NCBI RefSeq assembly: GCF_003590795.1
Contig: NZ_QYUL01000002.1
Coordinates: 1 to 64,000 of the forward strand
DNA from: Azospirillum cavernae
GTDB taxonomy: Bacteria > Pseudomonadota > Alphaproteobacteria > Azospirillales > Azospirillaceae
Reading direction: 5' to 3'
DNA length: 64,000 nucleotides
A model generated the notes under the pieces. That model was not told where the DNA came from. It made no database searches and was given only the letters and a program-made list of their open reading frames with translations. The position numbers and the translations under genes are program-made. Each line of letters opens with the position of its first letter. The stretch's first letter is position 1. Shown one piece after another: positions 53,734 to 63,530 of this stretch.

Positions 53734-54903
53734 TCACCCCGGCTGACCATCCACGCGCGGGGCCAGCAGGATCGGCGCGTACACCAGCAGATACAGGGCG
53801 AAAGCGGCCAACCACGCCAGCCCGGCCCCTTGCAGACTGGGCCACACCCAATCCACCGGCAGCAGGGGCGACGCCGTGCGAGCCACCGCCGCCAGCGTCA
53901 GCAGGGCGTAGGCCATCACCGTCAGCGGCGCCGCCACGACCCGCCGCCCGGTGTGGCCCAACGCGGCCCGGCTCATCACCGCCAAAATCAGCGTGGCGAA
54001 GGCGCCGATGGTCAGGGCGTGGACGCCCGCCGCCGCCGGGATCCCGGCCAGCGCGTGCAGCGCCTTCAGCAGAAGCGCCGCCGGAATCCACAAATAGCCC
54101 AGATGCAGCGCCCACAGGATCGGTTGCCGCCACGCCCGCCAGCCGCGCCACCCGACCAGCCGCAAGGCGTGCGCCAGCGCCGCCGCCAGAGCCAGCCCAC
54201 CGAACAGACGACCGTCCGCGTCGAACATCCCCACCGGAATCAGCGCCACGGTCAGCCCCAGCGTCGCCCGCTCCACCCATGGCCACGAGGTGACGTCCCC
54301 GCCATTCTTGCCTAAGCCGTTGCGGGTGAAGGCGGGCAGGATCCGCCCGCCAATCACCGTCACCATCATCAAGACCACGCCCAACCCCAACGTCAGCCCC
54401 AGATCGACGCCATCCTCGACCCATTCCAGCCATTCCAGATGGATCAGCAGGTTGGCGGTGAACAGCAGGGCGAGCAGCAGCAGAAAGGCGCTGTTGCGCG
54501 CCTTCCCCGCCCGCATCAAGGGACCGGCCAACACCACCGCCAGAGCTGGGAAAAAGGCCAAATCCAGCAGCGCGGCCAACAGGGGCGGCGCGCCGGTCCA
54601 GGGGAACAGCGCGACCCGCCCGGCCAGCCACAAGCCGCTCAAGCCGATCAGCGGCCAACCGGACGCCGCGCGGGTTCCGGTCCAGCTTGGCACGGCGGTC
54701 AGCAGGAAACCGGCGATGGCGGCGGCGGTCATGCCGAACAGCATCTCATGCGCGTGCCAGCCGCTCGCCCCCATCGGCCCGTCGGGCCATTCCCCGGTCA
54801 ACAAAACGCCCAGCCACGCCGCCAGCAACCCACAGGCGGCCAAACCGGACAGCAGGAAAAAGGGGCGGAAACCATAATGGAACAGGATGGGCGTACGGGG
54901 CAT
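53734..54903 (-). CDS. nnrS: NnrS family membrane protein
   Basis: A 389-residue heme/copper membrane protein with about twelve helices, linked in other bacteria to nitric oxide metabolism and nitrosative stress. The N-terminal PILFHYGFRPFFLLSGLAA and GWHAHEMLFGMTAAAIAGFLLTAVPSWTG (histidine pair) are family hallmarks, as is HALTIGAFATLILAVMSRAALGHTGR. The ATG at 54903 was chosen; the longer frame upstream is unlikely. An FNR/NnrR-like palindrome lies 59 bp upstream. It converges with the kinase gene across a 20-bp gap. Confidence 0.93.
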   Translation of the reverse strand: MPRTPILFHYGFRPFFLLSGLAACGLLAAWLGVLLTGEWPDGPMGASGWHAHEMLFGMTAAAIAGFLLTAVPSWTGTRAASGWPLIGLSGLWLAGRVALFPWTGAPPLLAALLDLAFFPALAVVLAGPLMRAGKARNSAFLLLLALLFTANLLIHLEWLEWVEDGVDLGLTLGLGVVLMMVTVIGGRILPAFTRNGLGKNGGDVTSWPWVERATLGLTVALIPVGMFDADGRLFGGLALAAALAHALRLVGWRGWRAWRQPILWALHLGYLWIPAALLLKALHALAGIPAAAGVHALTIGAFATLILAVMSRAALGHTGRRVVAAPLTVMAYALLTLAAVARTASPLLPVDWVWPSLQGAGLAWLAAFALYLLVYAPILLAPRVDGQPG

Positions 54904-54961
54904 CGCGGTCACTTTCCGATCAGGGTCGCGCCACTGTGCGGTCCTCGGCGTCGACCGCGCC

Positions 54962-54975
54962 TTGACGAACGTCAA
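54962..54975. promoter_or_regulatory. FNR/NnrR-like palindrome upstream of nnrS
   Basis: TTGAC-N4-GTCAA is a perfect inverted repeat with the spacing of CRP/FNR-family sites (TTGAT-N4-ATCAA; NnrR/Dnr variants have TTGAC). It lies 59 bp before the nnrS ATG, compatible with activation by an NO-responsive FNR-family regulator. Confidence 0.6.
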
Positions 54976-55118
54976 GCGACGAACATCAAGCCGGGCGCGA
55001 CAGGGCGCGCGACGGCGTCCAACCGACCCGCCCGAGTCTGATGGACGCACGTCATAGACGCCCTAAGACCTTCCATCTATGAATATTCAACTATTTGATT
55101 TTGATTGATTTTTTGTCG

Positions 55119-55132
55119 CTCAATTTTTTGAG
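55119..55132. promoter_or_regulatory. Possible LacI operator upstream of the xylose operon
   Basis: CTCAA-TTTT-TTGAG is a 14-bp inverted repeat in an AT-rich stretch (55075-55135), 37 bp before the lacI-type gene. Such a place suits autoregulation of the whole operon. It lacks the central CG common in LacI-family operators, so this is tentative. Confidence 0.35.
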
Positions 55133-55168
55133 TTGCGCACATCAAAATCTTGCGGGATGATCCGCGCC

Positions 55169-56212
55169 ATGAACAGTCAAGATCTTCAATCAAACGCCAC
55201 CTTGAAGGACGTGGCGGCGGCAGCGGGGGTCAGCCTCGCCACGGTGGACCGCGTCATCAACGGGCGACCGGGGGTCAGCGACAAAACCACGCGCAAGGTG
55301 AACGACGCGATCGAACGGCTGAATTTCCATCCGCTGGCGGCGGCGGCGGAGTTGGCGCGCAGCCGTCCCTGCCGCTTCGCCGTGCTGCTGCCGCGCGGCG
55401 ACAACCGCTTCATGGCGGACATCGCCGACAACATCCGCGCCCAAGCCGCGTGGTTCCGCGCCCGGCGAATCGCGGTGGAGATCATCGAAACCAACGTGTT
55501 CGACGCCGACACGCTGGCCGCCGAACTCGCCGCCCTGACCGGACGGTTTGAAGGGGCGGCGGTCGTCGCGCTCGACCATCCCCGCATCCGCGCCGCCATC
55601 GACGATCTGGTGGAATCGGGCATGGCGGTGGTGACGTTGGTGTCGGACGTTCCCTCCTCGCGCCGGGCGCATTATGTCGGCATCGACAACATCGCGGCGG
55701 GGCGCACGGCGGGGTCGCTGATCGGGCGTTTCCTGGGCGGGCGGAGCGGGCGCGTCGGCGTCGTCACCGGATCCGCCGCGCTGCGCGACCACGCCGAACG
55801 GCTGTTCGGTTTCGGGCAGGTGATCGCCGAGGAGCATCCCGGCCTGTCGCTGCTGCCGCCGGTCGAGGGCCGCGACGATCCCCAACAAAACCGGGCGTTG
55901 GTCGCCCGTCTGCTGGCCGACGCTCCCGATTTGGTCGCGCTCTACAACACCGGCGAAGGGGCGGCGGGCATCGGCGCGGCGCTGGCCGACGCCGGGGCCG
56001 CGCGCCGCATCCTGTGCGTCGGGCATGAGCTGACCCCCGACAGCCGCCGCCTGCTGCTGGACGGAACCTTCGCCGCCCTGGTCGTTCAGGATCCGGGGCA
56101 CGAGGCGCGGTCCATGGCGCGGGTGCTGCGCGCGCTGGTGTCCGGCCGCCCCATCCTTCCGGCGCAGGAGCAAATCCGCGTCGAGGTCATTCTGCGCGAC
56201 AATCTGCCTTAA
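55169..56212 (+). CDS. LacI-family regulator of the xylose operon
   Basis: 347 residues. The N-terminal LacI helix-turn-helix (TLKDVAAAAGVSLATVDRVINGRPGVSDKTTRKV) is followed by a sugar-binding periplasmic-protein-like domain (about 65-340). ATG 55169 is preferred; ATG 55157 in frame is possible. It is the first gene of a same-direction run with xylB 37 bp downstream, so it probably represses the operon and is relieved by xylose, which is inferred from position. It is unrelated to the AraC-type XylR of enterobacteria. Confidence 0.88.
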   Translation: MNSQDLQSNATLKDVAAAAGVSLATVDRVINGRPGVSDKTTRKVNDAIERLNFHPLAAAAELARSRPCRFAVLLPRGDNRFMADIADNIRAQAAWFRARRIAVEIIETNVFDADTLAAELAALTGRFEGAAVVALDHPRIRAAIDDLVESGMAVVTLVSDVPSSRRAHYVGIDNIAAGRTAGSLIGRFLGGRSGRVGVVTGSAALRDHAERLFGFGQVIAEEHPGLSLLPPVEGRDDPQQNRALVARLLADAPDLVALYNTGEGAAGIGAALADAGAARRILCVGHELTPDSRRLLLDGTFAALVVQDPGHEARSMARVLRALVSGRPILPAQEQIRVEVILRDNLP

Positions 56213-56249
56213 CCCCCTCATCTCTCCGGCACGAAAGGCCGCAAGCCTC

Positions 56250-57707
56250 ATGTTTCTTGGCATCGACATCGGCACATCCAGCGTCAAGGCGGTTCTGGTG
56301 AACGCCGACGGGGCCGTCGTCGCCAGCGCGTCCCGCCCCTGCACGGTGTCGCGCCCGCACCCGCTGTGGTCCGAACAGGAGCCCGAACAATGGGTGACGG
56401 GCGCCGTCGCGGCGGTGGACGAGTTGGCCGCCGGTTGGCCCGACGCGGTGGCCGAGGTCGTTGGCGTCGGCTTTTCCGGCCAGATGCACGGCGCCACCCT
56501 GCTCGACCGGGCGGGCAAAATCTTGCGCCCGGCGATCCTGTGGAACGACGGGCGGTCCTTCGCCCAATGCGCCGCGCTGGAACAGGCGTTGCCCGATTTC
56601 CGCGCGGTCAGCGGCAACATCGCCATGCCGGGCTTCACGTCGCCCAAACTGCTGTGGGTGGCGGAGCATGAGCCGGAGATTTTCGCGGCGGTGGACAAGG
56701 TTCTGCTGCCCAAGGCCTATGTCCGCTGGCGTCTGTGCAGCGCGATGGTGGAGGACATGTCGGACGCGTCCGGCACCCTGTGGCTCGACGTCGCCGGGCG
56801 CGGCTGGTCCGACGATTTGCTGGCGGCGGGCAAGCTGACCCGCGCCCACATGCCCGATCTGGCCGAGGGATCCGACGCGGTCGGGCGGCTGCCCGCCGAT
56901 CTGGCCCGGCGCTGGGGGATGAAGACCCAGCCGGTGATCGCCGGTGGCGCCGGGGATTGCGCGGCGAGCGCGGTCGGGCTGGCCGCCACCGCGCCGGGCG
57001 ACGCCTTTCTCAGCCTTGGCACCTCCGGCGTGGTGTGGGCGACGACCGACCGCTATCTGCCCAACCCGGCCTCGGCGGTCCACGCCTTTTGCCACGCGCT
57101 GCCGGGGGTGTGGCACCAGATGGGGGTGATGCTGTCGGCGGCGGCCTCGCTGGCCTGGGCGTCCTCCGTTCTTGGCGCGTCGGAGGCGGAGTTGCTGGCC
57201 CCGTTGGGCGAAACCGTGTCCGGCCCCTCCCCCGTCGCCTTCCTGCCCTATCTGTCGGGCGAGCGCACCCCCCACAACGATCCGACCGTGCGCGGCCTGT
57301 TCGCCGGTCTGGGAGCCGACACCGAACGGAACGCCCTCGTTCAGGCGGTGTTGGAGGGCGTCGCCTTCGCCGCGCGCGACAATCTGATGGCGTTGAACGC
57401 CACGGGAACCACCCCCGCCTCCATTGATCTGGCGGGCGGCGGCTCACGCTCCCGCCTGTGGGGGCGGATCTGCGCCGACATCCTCGGCGTCACCGTTCAC
57501 CGCATCGAGGATGGCGAGGTTGGGGCCGCGCTGGGCGCGGCGCATCTCGGGCGGATGGCGGCGACCGGCGAAGCGCCGGGCGTCGTCTGCCGCAAACCCC
57601 GCCGTCTGGAATCCTTCACCCCCGATCCGGCCCGCGCCGACGCCTACGCCACGGCCTGGGAACGCTGGCGTCGGCTTTACCCGCTTGCCAAGGAGTACGC
57701 TTCGTGA
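56250..57707 (+). CDS. xylB: Xylulokinase
   Basis: A 485-residue FGGY-family kinase phosphorylating D-xylulose to xylulose 5-phosphate. It begins with [16 protein letters not shown] (ATP-binding), carries [15 protein letters not shown] (substrate site), PAILWNDGR, and the [23 protein letters not shown]-binding block. Length matches E. coli XylB (484). The stop codon overlaps the xylA GTG start. Confidence 0.95.
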   Translation: MFLGIDIGTSSVKAVLVNADGAVVASASRPCTVSRPHPLWSEQEPEQWVTGAVAAVDELAAGWPDAVAEVVGVGFSGQMHGATLLDRAGKILRPAILWNDGRSFAQCAALEQALPDFRAVSGNIAMPGFTSPKLLWVAEHEPEIFAAVDKVLLPKAYVRWRLCSAMVEDMSDASGTLWLDVAGRGWSDDLLAAGKLTRAHMPDLAEGSDAVGRLPADLARRWGMKTQPVIAGGAGDCAASAVGLAATAPGDAFLSLGTSGVVWATTDRYLPNPASAVHAFCHALPGVWHQMGVMLSAAASLAWASSVLGASEAELLAPLGETVSGPSPVAFLPYLSGERTPHNDPTVRGLFAGLGADTERNALVQAVLEGVAFAARDNLMALNATGTTPASIDLAGGGSRSRLWGRICADILGVTVHRIEDGEVGAALGAAHLGRMAATGEAPGVVCRKPRRLESFTPDPARADAYATAWERWRRLYPLAKEYAS

Positions 57708-59023
57708 CGTCCGCCCCCTTCTTCGGCGATCTGGCGCCGATCACCTATCAAGGCCCCGACAGCCGCGACCCGCTGGCCTACCGCTGGTACGACAAGAACC
57801 GCGTCGTGCTGGGCAAGCGGATGGAAGACCATCTGCGCTTCGCCGCCTGCTATTGGCACAGCTTCTGTTGGCCCGGCGGCGACCCGTTCGGCGGGGAAAC
57901 CTTCCTGCGGCCCTGGATGCACATGGCCGATCCGATGGAAGCCGCCCGCGCCAAGGCCGACGCCGCGTTCGAGATGTTCCGGCTGCTCGACATCCCCTTT
58001 TTCACCTTCCACGATCTGGACGCCGCGCCGGAAGGCGCGACCCTGGCCGAAACCACCGACAATCTGAAGGCGATCACCGACCTGTTCCATCGCAAAATGG
58101 AGGAGACCAACGTCCGCCTGCTGTGGGGCACCGCCAACCTGTTCTCGCACCGGCGTTACATGGCGGGCGCCGCGACCAACCCCGATCCGGCGGTGTTCGT
58201 CCACGCCTGCGGCCAGGTCCGCGCGGCGCTGGAGGCCACCCACGCGCTGGGCGGGGAAAATTACGTGCTGTGGGGCGGGCGCGAGGGCTATGAAACCCTG
58301 CTGAACACCGATTTGAAGCGCGAATTGGACCAGATGGGCCGCTTCCTGTCGCTGGTGGCCGAGCACAAGCACAAGATCGGCTTCAAAGGCCCGCTGCTGA
58401 TCGAACCCAAGCCGCGCGAACCGACCAAGCACCAGTATGATTTCGACGTCGCCACCGTCTACGGCTTCCTCGAACGCTACGACCTGCTGGCCGACGTGAA
58501 GGTGAACATCGAACAGAACCACGCCATCCTCGCCGGGCACAGCTTCCAGCACGAAGTCGGGCTGGCCTACGCGCTGGGGATCTTCGGCTCGCTCGACATG
58601 AATCGCGGCGATGGGCTGCTGGGTTGGGACACCGACCAGTTCCCCAACGACATCGGCGAGATGACAATCGTCTTCCACGAGATTTTGAAGAATGGCGGGC
58701 TTGGGACCGGCGGCCTGAATTTCGACGCGAAGATCCGCCGCCAATCCATCGACCCGGCGGATCTGCTGCACGGCCACGCCGGGGGCATGGATTCCTCCGC
58801 CCGCGCCCTGCTCAACGCCGCCGCCATGCTTGAGGATCGCGCGCTGGAAGCCCCGCTGGCCGACCGTTACGCCGGATGGGACAGCCCAGAGGCCCGCGCC
58901 ATCCTGGCGGGCGACGTCAGCCTCGCCACGCTGGCCGACCGCGCGCTCGCCAACGGCGCCGGCCCACAACCCAACTCGGGCGGTCAAGAGCGGTTGGAGA
59001 ATATCGTCAACCGTTACGTCTGA
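57704..59023 (+). CDS. xylA: Xylose isomerase
   Basis: A 439-residue class II xylose isomerase, D-xylose to D-xylulose. Signatures include FFTFHDLD (catalytic His and Asp), [29 protein letters not shown] and [17 protein letters not shown]; length equals the E. coli enzyme within one residue. The start is GTG at 57704, with AAGGAG 8 nt upstream and a 4-bp overlap with xylB; the longer open frame upstream is the shadow of xylB. Confidence 0.97.
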   Translation: MTSAPFFGDLAPITYQGPDSRDPLAYRWYDKNRVVLGKRMEDHLRFAACYWHSFCWPGGDPFGGETFLRPWMHMADPMEAARAKADAAFEMFRLLDIPFFTFHDLDAAPEGATLAETTDNLKAITDLFHRKMEETNVRLLWGTANLFSHRRYMAGAATNPDPAVFVHACGQVRAALEATHALGGENYVLWGGREGYETLLNTDLKRELDQMGRFLSLVAEHKHKIGFKGPLLIEPKPREPTKHQYDFDVATVYGFLERYDLLADVKVNIEQNHAILAGHSFQHEVGLAYALGIFGSLDMNRGDGLLGWDTDQFPNDIGEMTIVFHEILKNGGLGTGGLNFDAKIRRQSIDPADLLHGHAGGMDSSARALLNAAAMLEDRALEAPLADRYAGWDSPEARAILAGDVSLATLADRALANGAGPQPNSGGQERLENIVNRYV

Positions 59024-59122
59024 CGTCAGCGCTTTCACACGAGCGGTCGGCGCGACGCCGACCGCCGCAACACTACGGCCCCCGCAAACGACGGCGGGTC
59101 GATCTTGGGAGGAAAAACAACG

Positions 59123-60175
59123 ATGAAACAGCGCATCGCGTCCACCGTCGCCGGTCTGCTTTTGACAATGACCGCCACCATGACCGCCAGCGTCGCTTTG
59201 GCGGCGGGGCCGACGGTCGGCGTGTCCTGGTCGAATTTCCAGGAAGAGCGGTGGAAGACCGACGAGGCCGCCATCAAGGCGGTGATCGAAAAGGCGGGCG
59301 GCACCTATGTGTCGGCGGACGCCCAATCCTCCCCCGCCAAGCAGCTTTCCGACATCGAGGCGCTGATCGCGCGCGGCGCCAAGGCCCTCATCATCCTGGC
59401 CCAGGATTCCGACGCCATCCGCCCGGCGGTGGAAAAGGCGGCGGCGGAGGGCATTCCGGTCGTCGGCTATGACCGGCTGATCGAAATCCCCTCGGCCTTC
59501 TACATCACCTTCGACAACAAGGAAGTGGGCCGGATGCAAGCGCGCGCCGTTCTGGCCGCCAAGCCGAAGGGCAATTACGCCTTCATCAAGGGGTCGCCGA
59601 GCGACCCGAACGCCGATTTCCTGTTCGCTGGCCAGATGGAGGTGCTGAAGGACGCGATGGCGCGCGGCGACATCAAGAATGTTGGCGAGGCTTATTCCGA
59701 CAAATGGCTGCCCGCCAACGCGCAAAAGAACATGGAACAGATTCTGACCAAGGTGAACAACAAGGTCGACGCCGTCGTCGCCTCGAACGACGGCACGGCG
59801 GGCGGCGCCGTGGCGGCGTTGGGCGCGCAGGGGTTGGCCGGGTCGGTGCCGGTGTCGGGCCAGGACGGCGACAAGGCCGCGCTGAACCGCATCGCGCAAG
59901 GCACGCAAACCGTGTCGGTGTGGAAGGACGCCCGCGAGTTGGGCCGCCGCGCGGCGGAAATCGCCCTTGATCTGGCGAGCGGCAAGGCGATGAAGGCGGT
60001 GACGGGCGCCGCGACCTTCGAAGGCGGGCCGAAGAAGCAGAAAATGACCTCGCTGTTCCTGACGCCGATTCCGATCACCAAGGACAATCTGAACCTCGTC
60101 ATCGACGCCGGTTGGGTGACGAAGGATGTGGTGTGTCAGGGCGTCAAGAAGGGGACGGCGAAGGTCTGCGACTGA
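59123..60175 (+). CDS. xylF: D-xylose ABC transporter substrate-binding protein
   Basis: A 350-residue periplasmic sugar-binding protein with a Sec signal peptide (cleavage likely after ASVALA). The mature start [20 protein letters not shown] and [27 protein letters not shown] match XylF-type pentose binders. GGGAGG lies upstream. A strong stem-loop follows the gene, as is common after binding-protein genes in ABC operons. Confidence 0.92.
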   Translation: MKQRIASTVAGLLLTMTATMTASVALAAGPTVGVSWSNFQEERWKTDEAAIKAVIEKAGGTYVSADAQSSPAKQLSDIEALIARGAKALIILAQDSDAIRPAVEKAAAEGIPVVGYDRLIEIPSAFYITFDNKEVGRMQARAVLAAKPKGNYAFIKGSPSDPNADFLFAGQMEVLKDAMARGDIKNVGEAYSDKWLPANAQKNMEQILTKVNNKVDAVVASNDGTAGGAVAALGAQGLAGSVPVSGQDGDKAALNRIAQGTQTVSVWKDARELGRRAAEIALDLASGKAMKAVTGAATFEGGPKKQKMTSLFLTPIPITKDNLNLVIDAGWVTKDVVCQGVKKGTAKVCD

Positions 60176-60192
60176 TCCTTTCCGTGTCTCTG

Positions 60193-60227
60193 GCCCCGCC
60201 GCGCGCCGCTGACGCGCGCGGCGGGGC
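60193..60227 (+). terminator. Strong stem-loop between xylF and xylH
   Basis: GCCCCGCCGCGCGC and GCGCGCGGCGGGGC form a perfect 14-bp GC stem with a 7-nt loop, followed by TTTCCC. It begins 17 bp after the xylF stop. It may partly terminate transcription and protect the upstream mRNA, giving more binding protein than permease. Confidence 0.75.
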
Positions 60228-60269
60228 TTTCCCGTCCTTAACGCCCCATCACCACACAATGGATCGAGC

Positions 60270-61523
60270 ATGCGCGACGCCCTGCGAGCCTTGGAGCTGG
60301 ATCTCCGCCTGATCGGGATGATCGGCGCGCTGGCCGTGATCTGGATCGGCTTCGACATCCTGACCGGCGGCGCTTTTCTGACCCCGCGCAATCTGTGGAA
60401 CCTGTCGGTGCAGGCGTCCTCCATCGCCGTGATGGCGACCGGCATGGTGCTGGTCATCGTCACGCGGAACATCGACCTGTCGGTCGGCTCGATCCTCGGC
60501 TTCACCGGCATGATCATCGGTGTGGTCCAGACGCAGTTTCTGCCCGATCTCTGGGGCTTCGATCATCCGTTGACCTGGGTGGTCGCCGTGCTGGTCGGCG
60601 TGCTGGTCGGCGGGGCCATCGGCGCCGTTCAGGGCGTCATCATCGCCGTTCTGGGCGTGTCGTCCTTCATCGTCTCGCTCGGCGGGCTGCTGGTCTGGCG
60701 CGGCGGGGCGTGGTGGGTGACGACCGGCCAGACCGTCGCGCCGATGGACAGCCTGTTCAAACGGCTGGGCGGCGGGTTCGAGGGGGCCATCGGCGCCGGG
60801 CCAAGCTGGATGATCGGCATCGCCGCCACCCTGCTCGCCATCGCCGTCTCGCTCATCAGCCGTCGGCGGCGCGCGCAATATGGTTTTCCCGTCCGCCCGC
60901 CCTGGGCGGAGGGCGTGGTCATCGCCCTGCTGAGCGTCGCCATTCTGGGCGCGGTTCTGGTGGTCAACGCCTACCCCCTGCCCGCCCCCATCGTGCGGCG
61001 GATGCTGGAGGCGCAGGGGCTGGCGAGTGACGGCGACCTGCCGACCATCGCGCACGGCTTCGCCATTCCGGTGCTGATCGCGCTGGCGGTCGGCGCGCTG
61101 GTGACGTTCCTGTCCAGCCGCACCCGCTTCGGGCGCTACGTCTTCGCCATCGGCGGCAACCCGGAAGCCGCCGAACTGTCGGGCATCAACACCCGCTGGG
61201 TATTGGTGTCGGTGTTCGGCCTGATGGGCGCGCTGTGCGGCCTGTCGGCCTGCATCGCCACCGCCCGCCTGAACGCCGCGACCAACGCCAACGGCACCTT
61301 GGACGAACTTTACGTCATCGCCGCCGCGATCATCGGCGGCACCTCCCTGGCGGGCGGCGTCGGCACCATCCACGGCGCGATGCTGGGGGCGCTGGTGATG
61401 CAGTCCCTGCAATCGGGCATGGTTCTGCTGGGGGTGGACACGCCGATGCAGAACATCGTCGTCGGCATCGTTCTGGTCGCCGCCGTCTACATCGACACCA
61501 TTTACCGTCGCGGTGTGAAATGA
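60270..61523 (+). CDS. xylH: Sugar ABC transporter permease XylH
   Basis: A 417-residue BPD_transp_2-type permease with about ten helices, in the size range of XylH/FrcC. Typical blocks are [44 protein letters not shown] and [22 protein letters not shown]. Its stop overlaps an ATG of the ATPase gene. Xylose is inferred from the operon. Confidence 0.93.
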   Translation: MRDALRALELDLRLIGMIGALAVIWIGFDILTGGAFLTPRNLWNLSVQASSIAVMATGMVLVIVTRNIDLSVGSILGFTGMIIGVVQTQFLPDLWGFDHPLTWVVAVLVGVLVGGAIGAVQGVIIAVLGVSSFIVSLGGLLVWRGGAWWVTTGQTVAPMDSLFKRLGGGFEGAIGAGPSWMIGIAATLLAIAVSLISRRRRAQYGFPVRPPWAEGVVIALLSVAILGAVLVVNAYPLPAPIVRRMLEAQGLASDGDLPTIAHGFAIPVLIALAVGALVTFLSSRTRFGRYVFAIGGNPEAAELSGINTRWVLVSVFGLMGALCGLSACIATARLNAATNANGTLDELYVIAAAIIGGTSLAGGVGTIHGAMLGALVMQSLQSGMVLLGVDTPMQNIVVGIVLVAAVYIDTIYRRGVK

Positions 61524-61534
61524 AAGGGCATGAC

Positions 61535-62350
61535 ATGAGAGACGCCACCATGCCCGCAACCCACGCCGCCGCCGCCGGGCGCGGCGTCCCGCTGGTCGAG
61601 ATGCGCGACGTCTCCATCGCCTTTGGCGGCATCAAGGCGGTGGACGGCGTGTCGGTCGATCTGCACCCCGGCGAGGTGGTCGGGCTGCTCGGCCACAATG
61701 GCGCGGGAAAATCGACGCTCATCAAGATCCTGTCGGGGGCCTACCCCGCCGACCAGGGCGAGATCCGCATCAACGGCGAAACCGCCCACATCGCAAGCCC
61801 GCGCGACGCCAAACGCTATGGCATCGAGACGATCTATCAGACGCTGGCGCTGGCCGACAATGTGGACGCCGCCGCCAACATCTTCCTGGGCCGTGAACGG
61901 CTGACCCGCTGGGGTACGCTGAACGATCACGCGATGGAGGCGGAAGCCCGCGCCGTCATGGGCCGTCTGAACCCGCATTTCCGCCGCTTCAAGGAGCCGG
62001 TCAAGGCCCTGTCGGGCGGTCAACGCCAGTCGGTCGCCATCGCCCGCGCCATCCATTTCAACGCGCGGGTTCTCATTATGGACGAACCCACCGCCGCGCT
62101 GGGTCCGGCGGAGACCAAACAGGTTGGCGATCTGGTGCTGCAACTGAAAAAGGAAGGCATCGGCATCTTCCTGATTTCCCACGACATCCACGACGTGTTC
62201 GATCTGGCCGACCGCCTGCATGTGATGAAAAACGGCAAGCTGGTCGGCAGCGCCCGCGTGGCCGACGTCACCAAGGACGAGGTGCTGGGCATGATTATCA
62301 TGGGCAAATGCCCGCCCGCCGCGACGCCGGGGCCGGGCGCGTCGAGTTGA
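61535..62350 (+). CDS. xylG: Sugar ABC transporter ATP-binding protein, single NBD
   Basis: 271 residues with one ATPase domain: Walker [10 protein letters not shown] (53-61), signature [15 protein letters not shown], Walker [13 protein letters not shown]. coli XylG has two fused domains (about 513 residues); this single-domain form is like FrcA of rhizobia and would work as a homodimer. ATG 61535 has AAAGGG 6 nt upstream; ATG 61520, overlapping the xylH stop, is the alternative. Confidence 0.9.
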   Translation: MRDATMPATHAAAAGRGVPLVEMRDVSIAFGGIKAVDGVSVDLHPGEVVGLLGHNGAGKSTLIKILSGAYPADQGEIRINGETAHIASPRDAKRYGIETIYQTLALADNVDAAANIFLGRERLTRWGTLNDHAMEAEARAVMGRLNPHFRRFKEPVKALSGGQRQSVAIARAIHFNARVLIMDEPTAALGPAETKQVGDLVLQLKKEGIGIFLISHDIHDVFDLADRLHVMKNGKLVGSARVADVTKDEVLGMIIMGKCPPAATPGPGASS

Positions 62351-62378
62351 AACCGCTCCCAGCGTGTCCGCGTTAAAC

Positions 62379-62427
62379 GGGCGCGTGCTCCCTTCCCCGG
62401 CAAACAGGGCAAAGGGGACACGCGCCC
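62379..62427. terminator. Stem-loop between convergent xylG and binding-protein genes
   Basis: GGGCGCGTG (62379-62387) pairs with CACGCGCCC (62419-62427); a further CTCCC/GGGGA stretch can extend the stem imperfectly. It lies between two convergent genes and may terminate both, though it lacks a T-tract. Confidence 0.45.
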
Positions 62428-62436
62428 AACCCATCT

Positions 62437-63504
62437 TTAGCGTTCGATTTCCTTGTTCCAGCGCTGGTTCCAATCCGGGCGCTTTTCGTTGATGACGTCC
62501 CAATCAACCGTGTTGGCGGTTTTCATGTAGCCCTGGAACTTGCCCATCGCGTCGGCCACTTCCGCCGGCGCCGACACCTTGGTGTTGGACGGAATCTGCG
62601 CGCCGAACTTCAGCGCGGCGAGTTGCGCCTCCTGGCCCAGCAGATAGGCGGCGAGCTTTTGCGCGGCGGCGTTGTCGGGGTTCTTGTTCACCACGCACTG
62701 GCCGACCATCAGCACGACCGAGCCTTCCTTGGGCTGGGCGTATTCCACCGGGATGCCCTTTTCCTTCAGGCTGCCGACGCCGGTCGGGGTCAGCGGGAAG
62801 ATGGCGGCTTCGCCGGTCTGCACCATTTCGGCGATCTTGGCGGAGCTGGGGATGTATTCCAGCACGTTCGGGCCGATGGTCTTGCGCCAGGTGGTGAAGC
62901 CGGGATCGACGTTGGTTTCCGTCCCGCCCTGAATGCGGTTGTACATCAGGAAGGCGTGCAGGCCGAAGGTGCTGCTGGACGCCGACTGGACGACGATCTT
63001 GCCCTTGTATTTGGGATCGGCCAAATCCATCCAGGAGGTCGGGGCGGCCCAGCCCTTTTCGTCGAACATCTTCTTGTTGTAGGCCAGTCCGGTCATGCCC
63101 ATGTTGACGCCGACCGCCATGTCGCCCTTCATGCGGGAGGACGGGTAGACCTCGTCCAGCACCGGCGAGGCTTCGGTCTTCTGGCACAGCCCCATGCCGA
63201 TGGCGCGGTACATCAGGCCATCGTCCAGGAAGACGACGTGCATTTGCGGGTTGTCCTTCTGCGCCTGAAGCTTGGCGAGAATGTCGGACGAAGTGCCGGG
63301 TACCACCACCACCTTGATGCCGGTCGCCTTCTCAAAAGCCGGGAAGACGTTTTCGGTGTAGGTTTTCTCCATCGTGCCGCCGTTCATGCCGATGTAGACC
63401 GTCTTGGTCTGCGCGGCGGCGGGCGACGAGAGGGCCAGACCAACGGCCAGACCAAGGGCGGCGGTGGCAAGGCCGGTGCGGGGCAGCGAACGCGGGATGG
63501 GCAT
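62437..63504 (-). CDS. Extracellular solute-binding protein, PotD-like
   Basis: A 355-residue periplasmic binding protein with a Sec signal (cleavage after SPAAAQ region) and the extracellular solute-binding fold of the spermidine/putrescine-type group (YIGMNGGTMEKTYTENVFPAFEKATGIKVVVVPGTSSDILAKL; WMDLADPKYKGKIVV). An AGGAGG site precedes the ATG. It lies 26 bp downstream of a FAD-dependent oxidoreductase gene on the same strand, so the ligand may be an amino acid, polyamine or opine-like amine that this enzyme oxidises. The permease genes are not in the window. Confidence 0.85.
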   Translation of the reverse strand: MPIPRSLPRTGLATAALGLAVGLALSSPAAAQTKTVYIGMNGGTMEKTYTENVFPAFEKATGIKVVVVPGTSSDILAKLQAQKDNPQMHVVFLDDGLMYRAIGMGLCQKTEASPVLDEVYPSSRMKGDMAVGVNMGMTGLAYNKKMFDEKGWAAPTSWMDLADPKYKGKIVVQSASSSTFGLHAFLMYNRIQGGTETNVDPGFTTWRKTIGPNVLEYIPSSAKIAEMVQTGEAAIFPLTPTGVGSLKEKGIPVEYAQPKEGSVVLMVGQCVVNKNPDNAAAQKLAAYLLGQEAQLAALKFGAQIPSNTKVSAPAEVADAMGKFQGYMKTANTVDWDVINEKRPDWNQRWNKEIER

Positions 63505-63530
63505 GGCGGTCCTCCTGGTTGGATGAAGTC

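Noticed and set aside
57458..57703. N-terminal extension of xylA (521-residue version)
   Set aside because: The extra 82 residues are xylB read in another frame; the GTG at 57704 with AAGGAG and normal family length is the real start.
57677..60517. 946-codon minus-strand frame across xylA-xylF-xylH
   Set aside because: Antisense to three well-identified genes; no motif.
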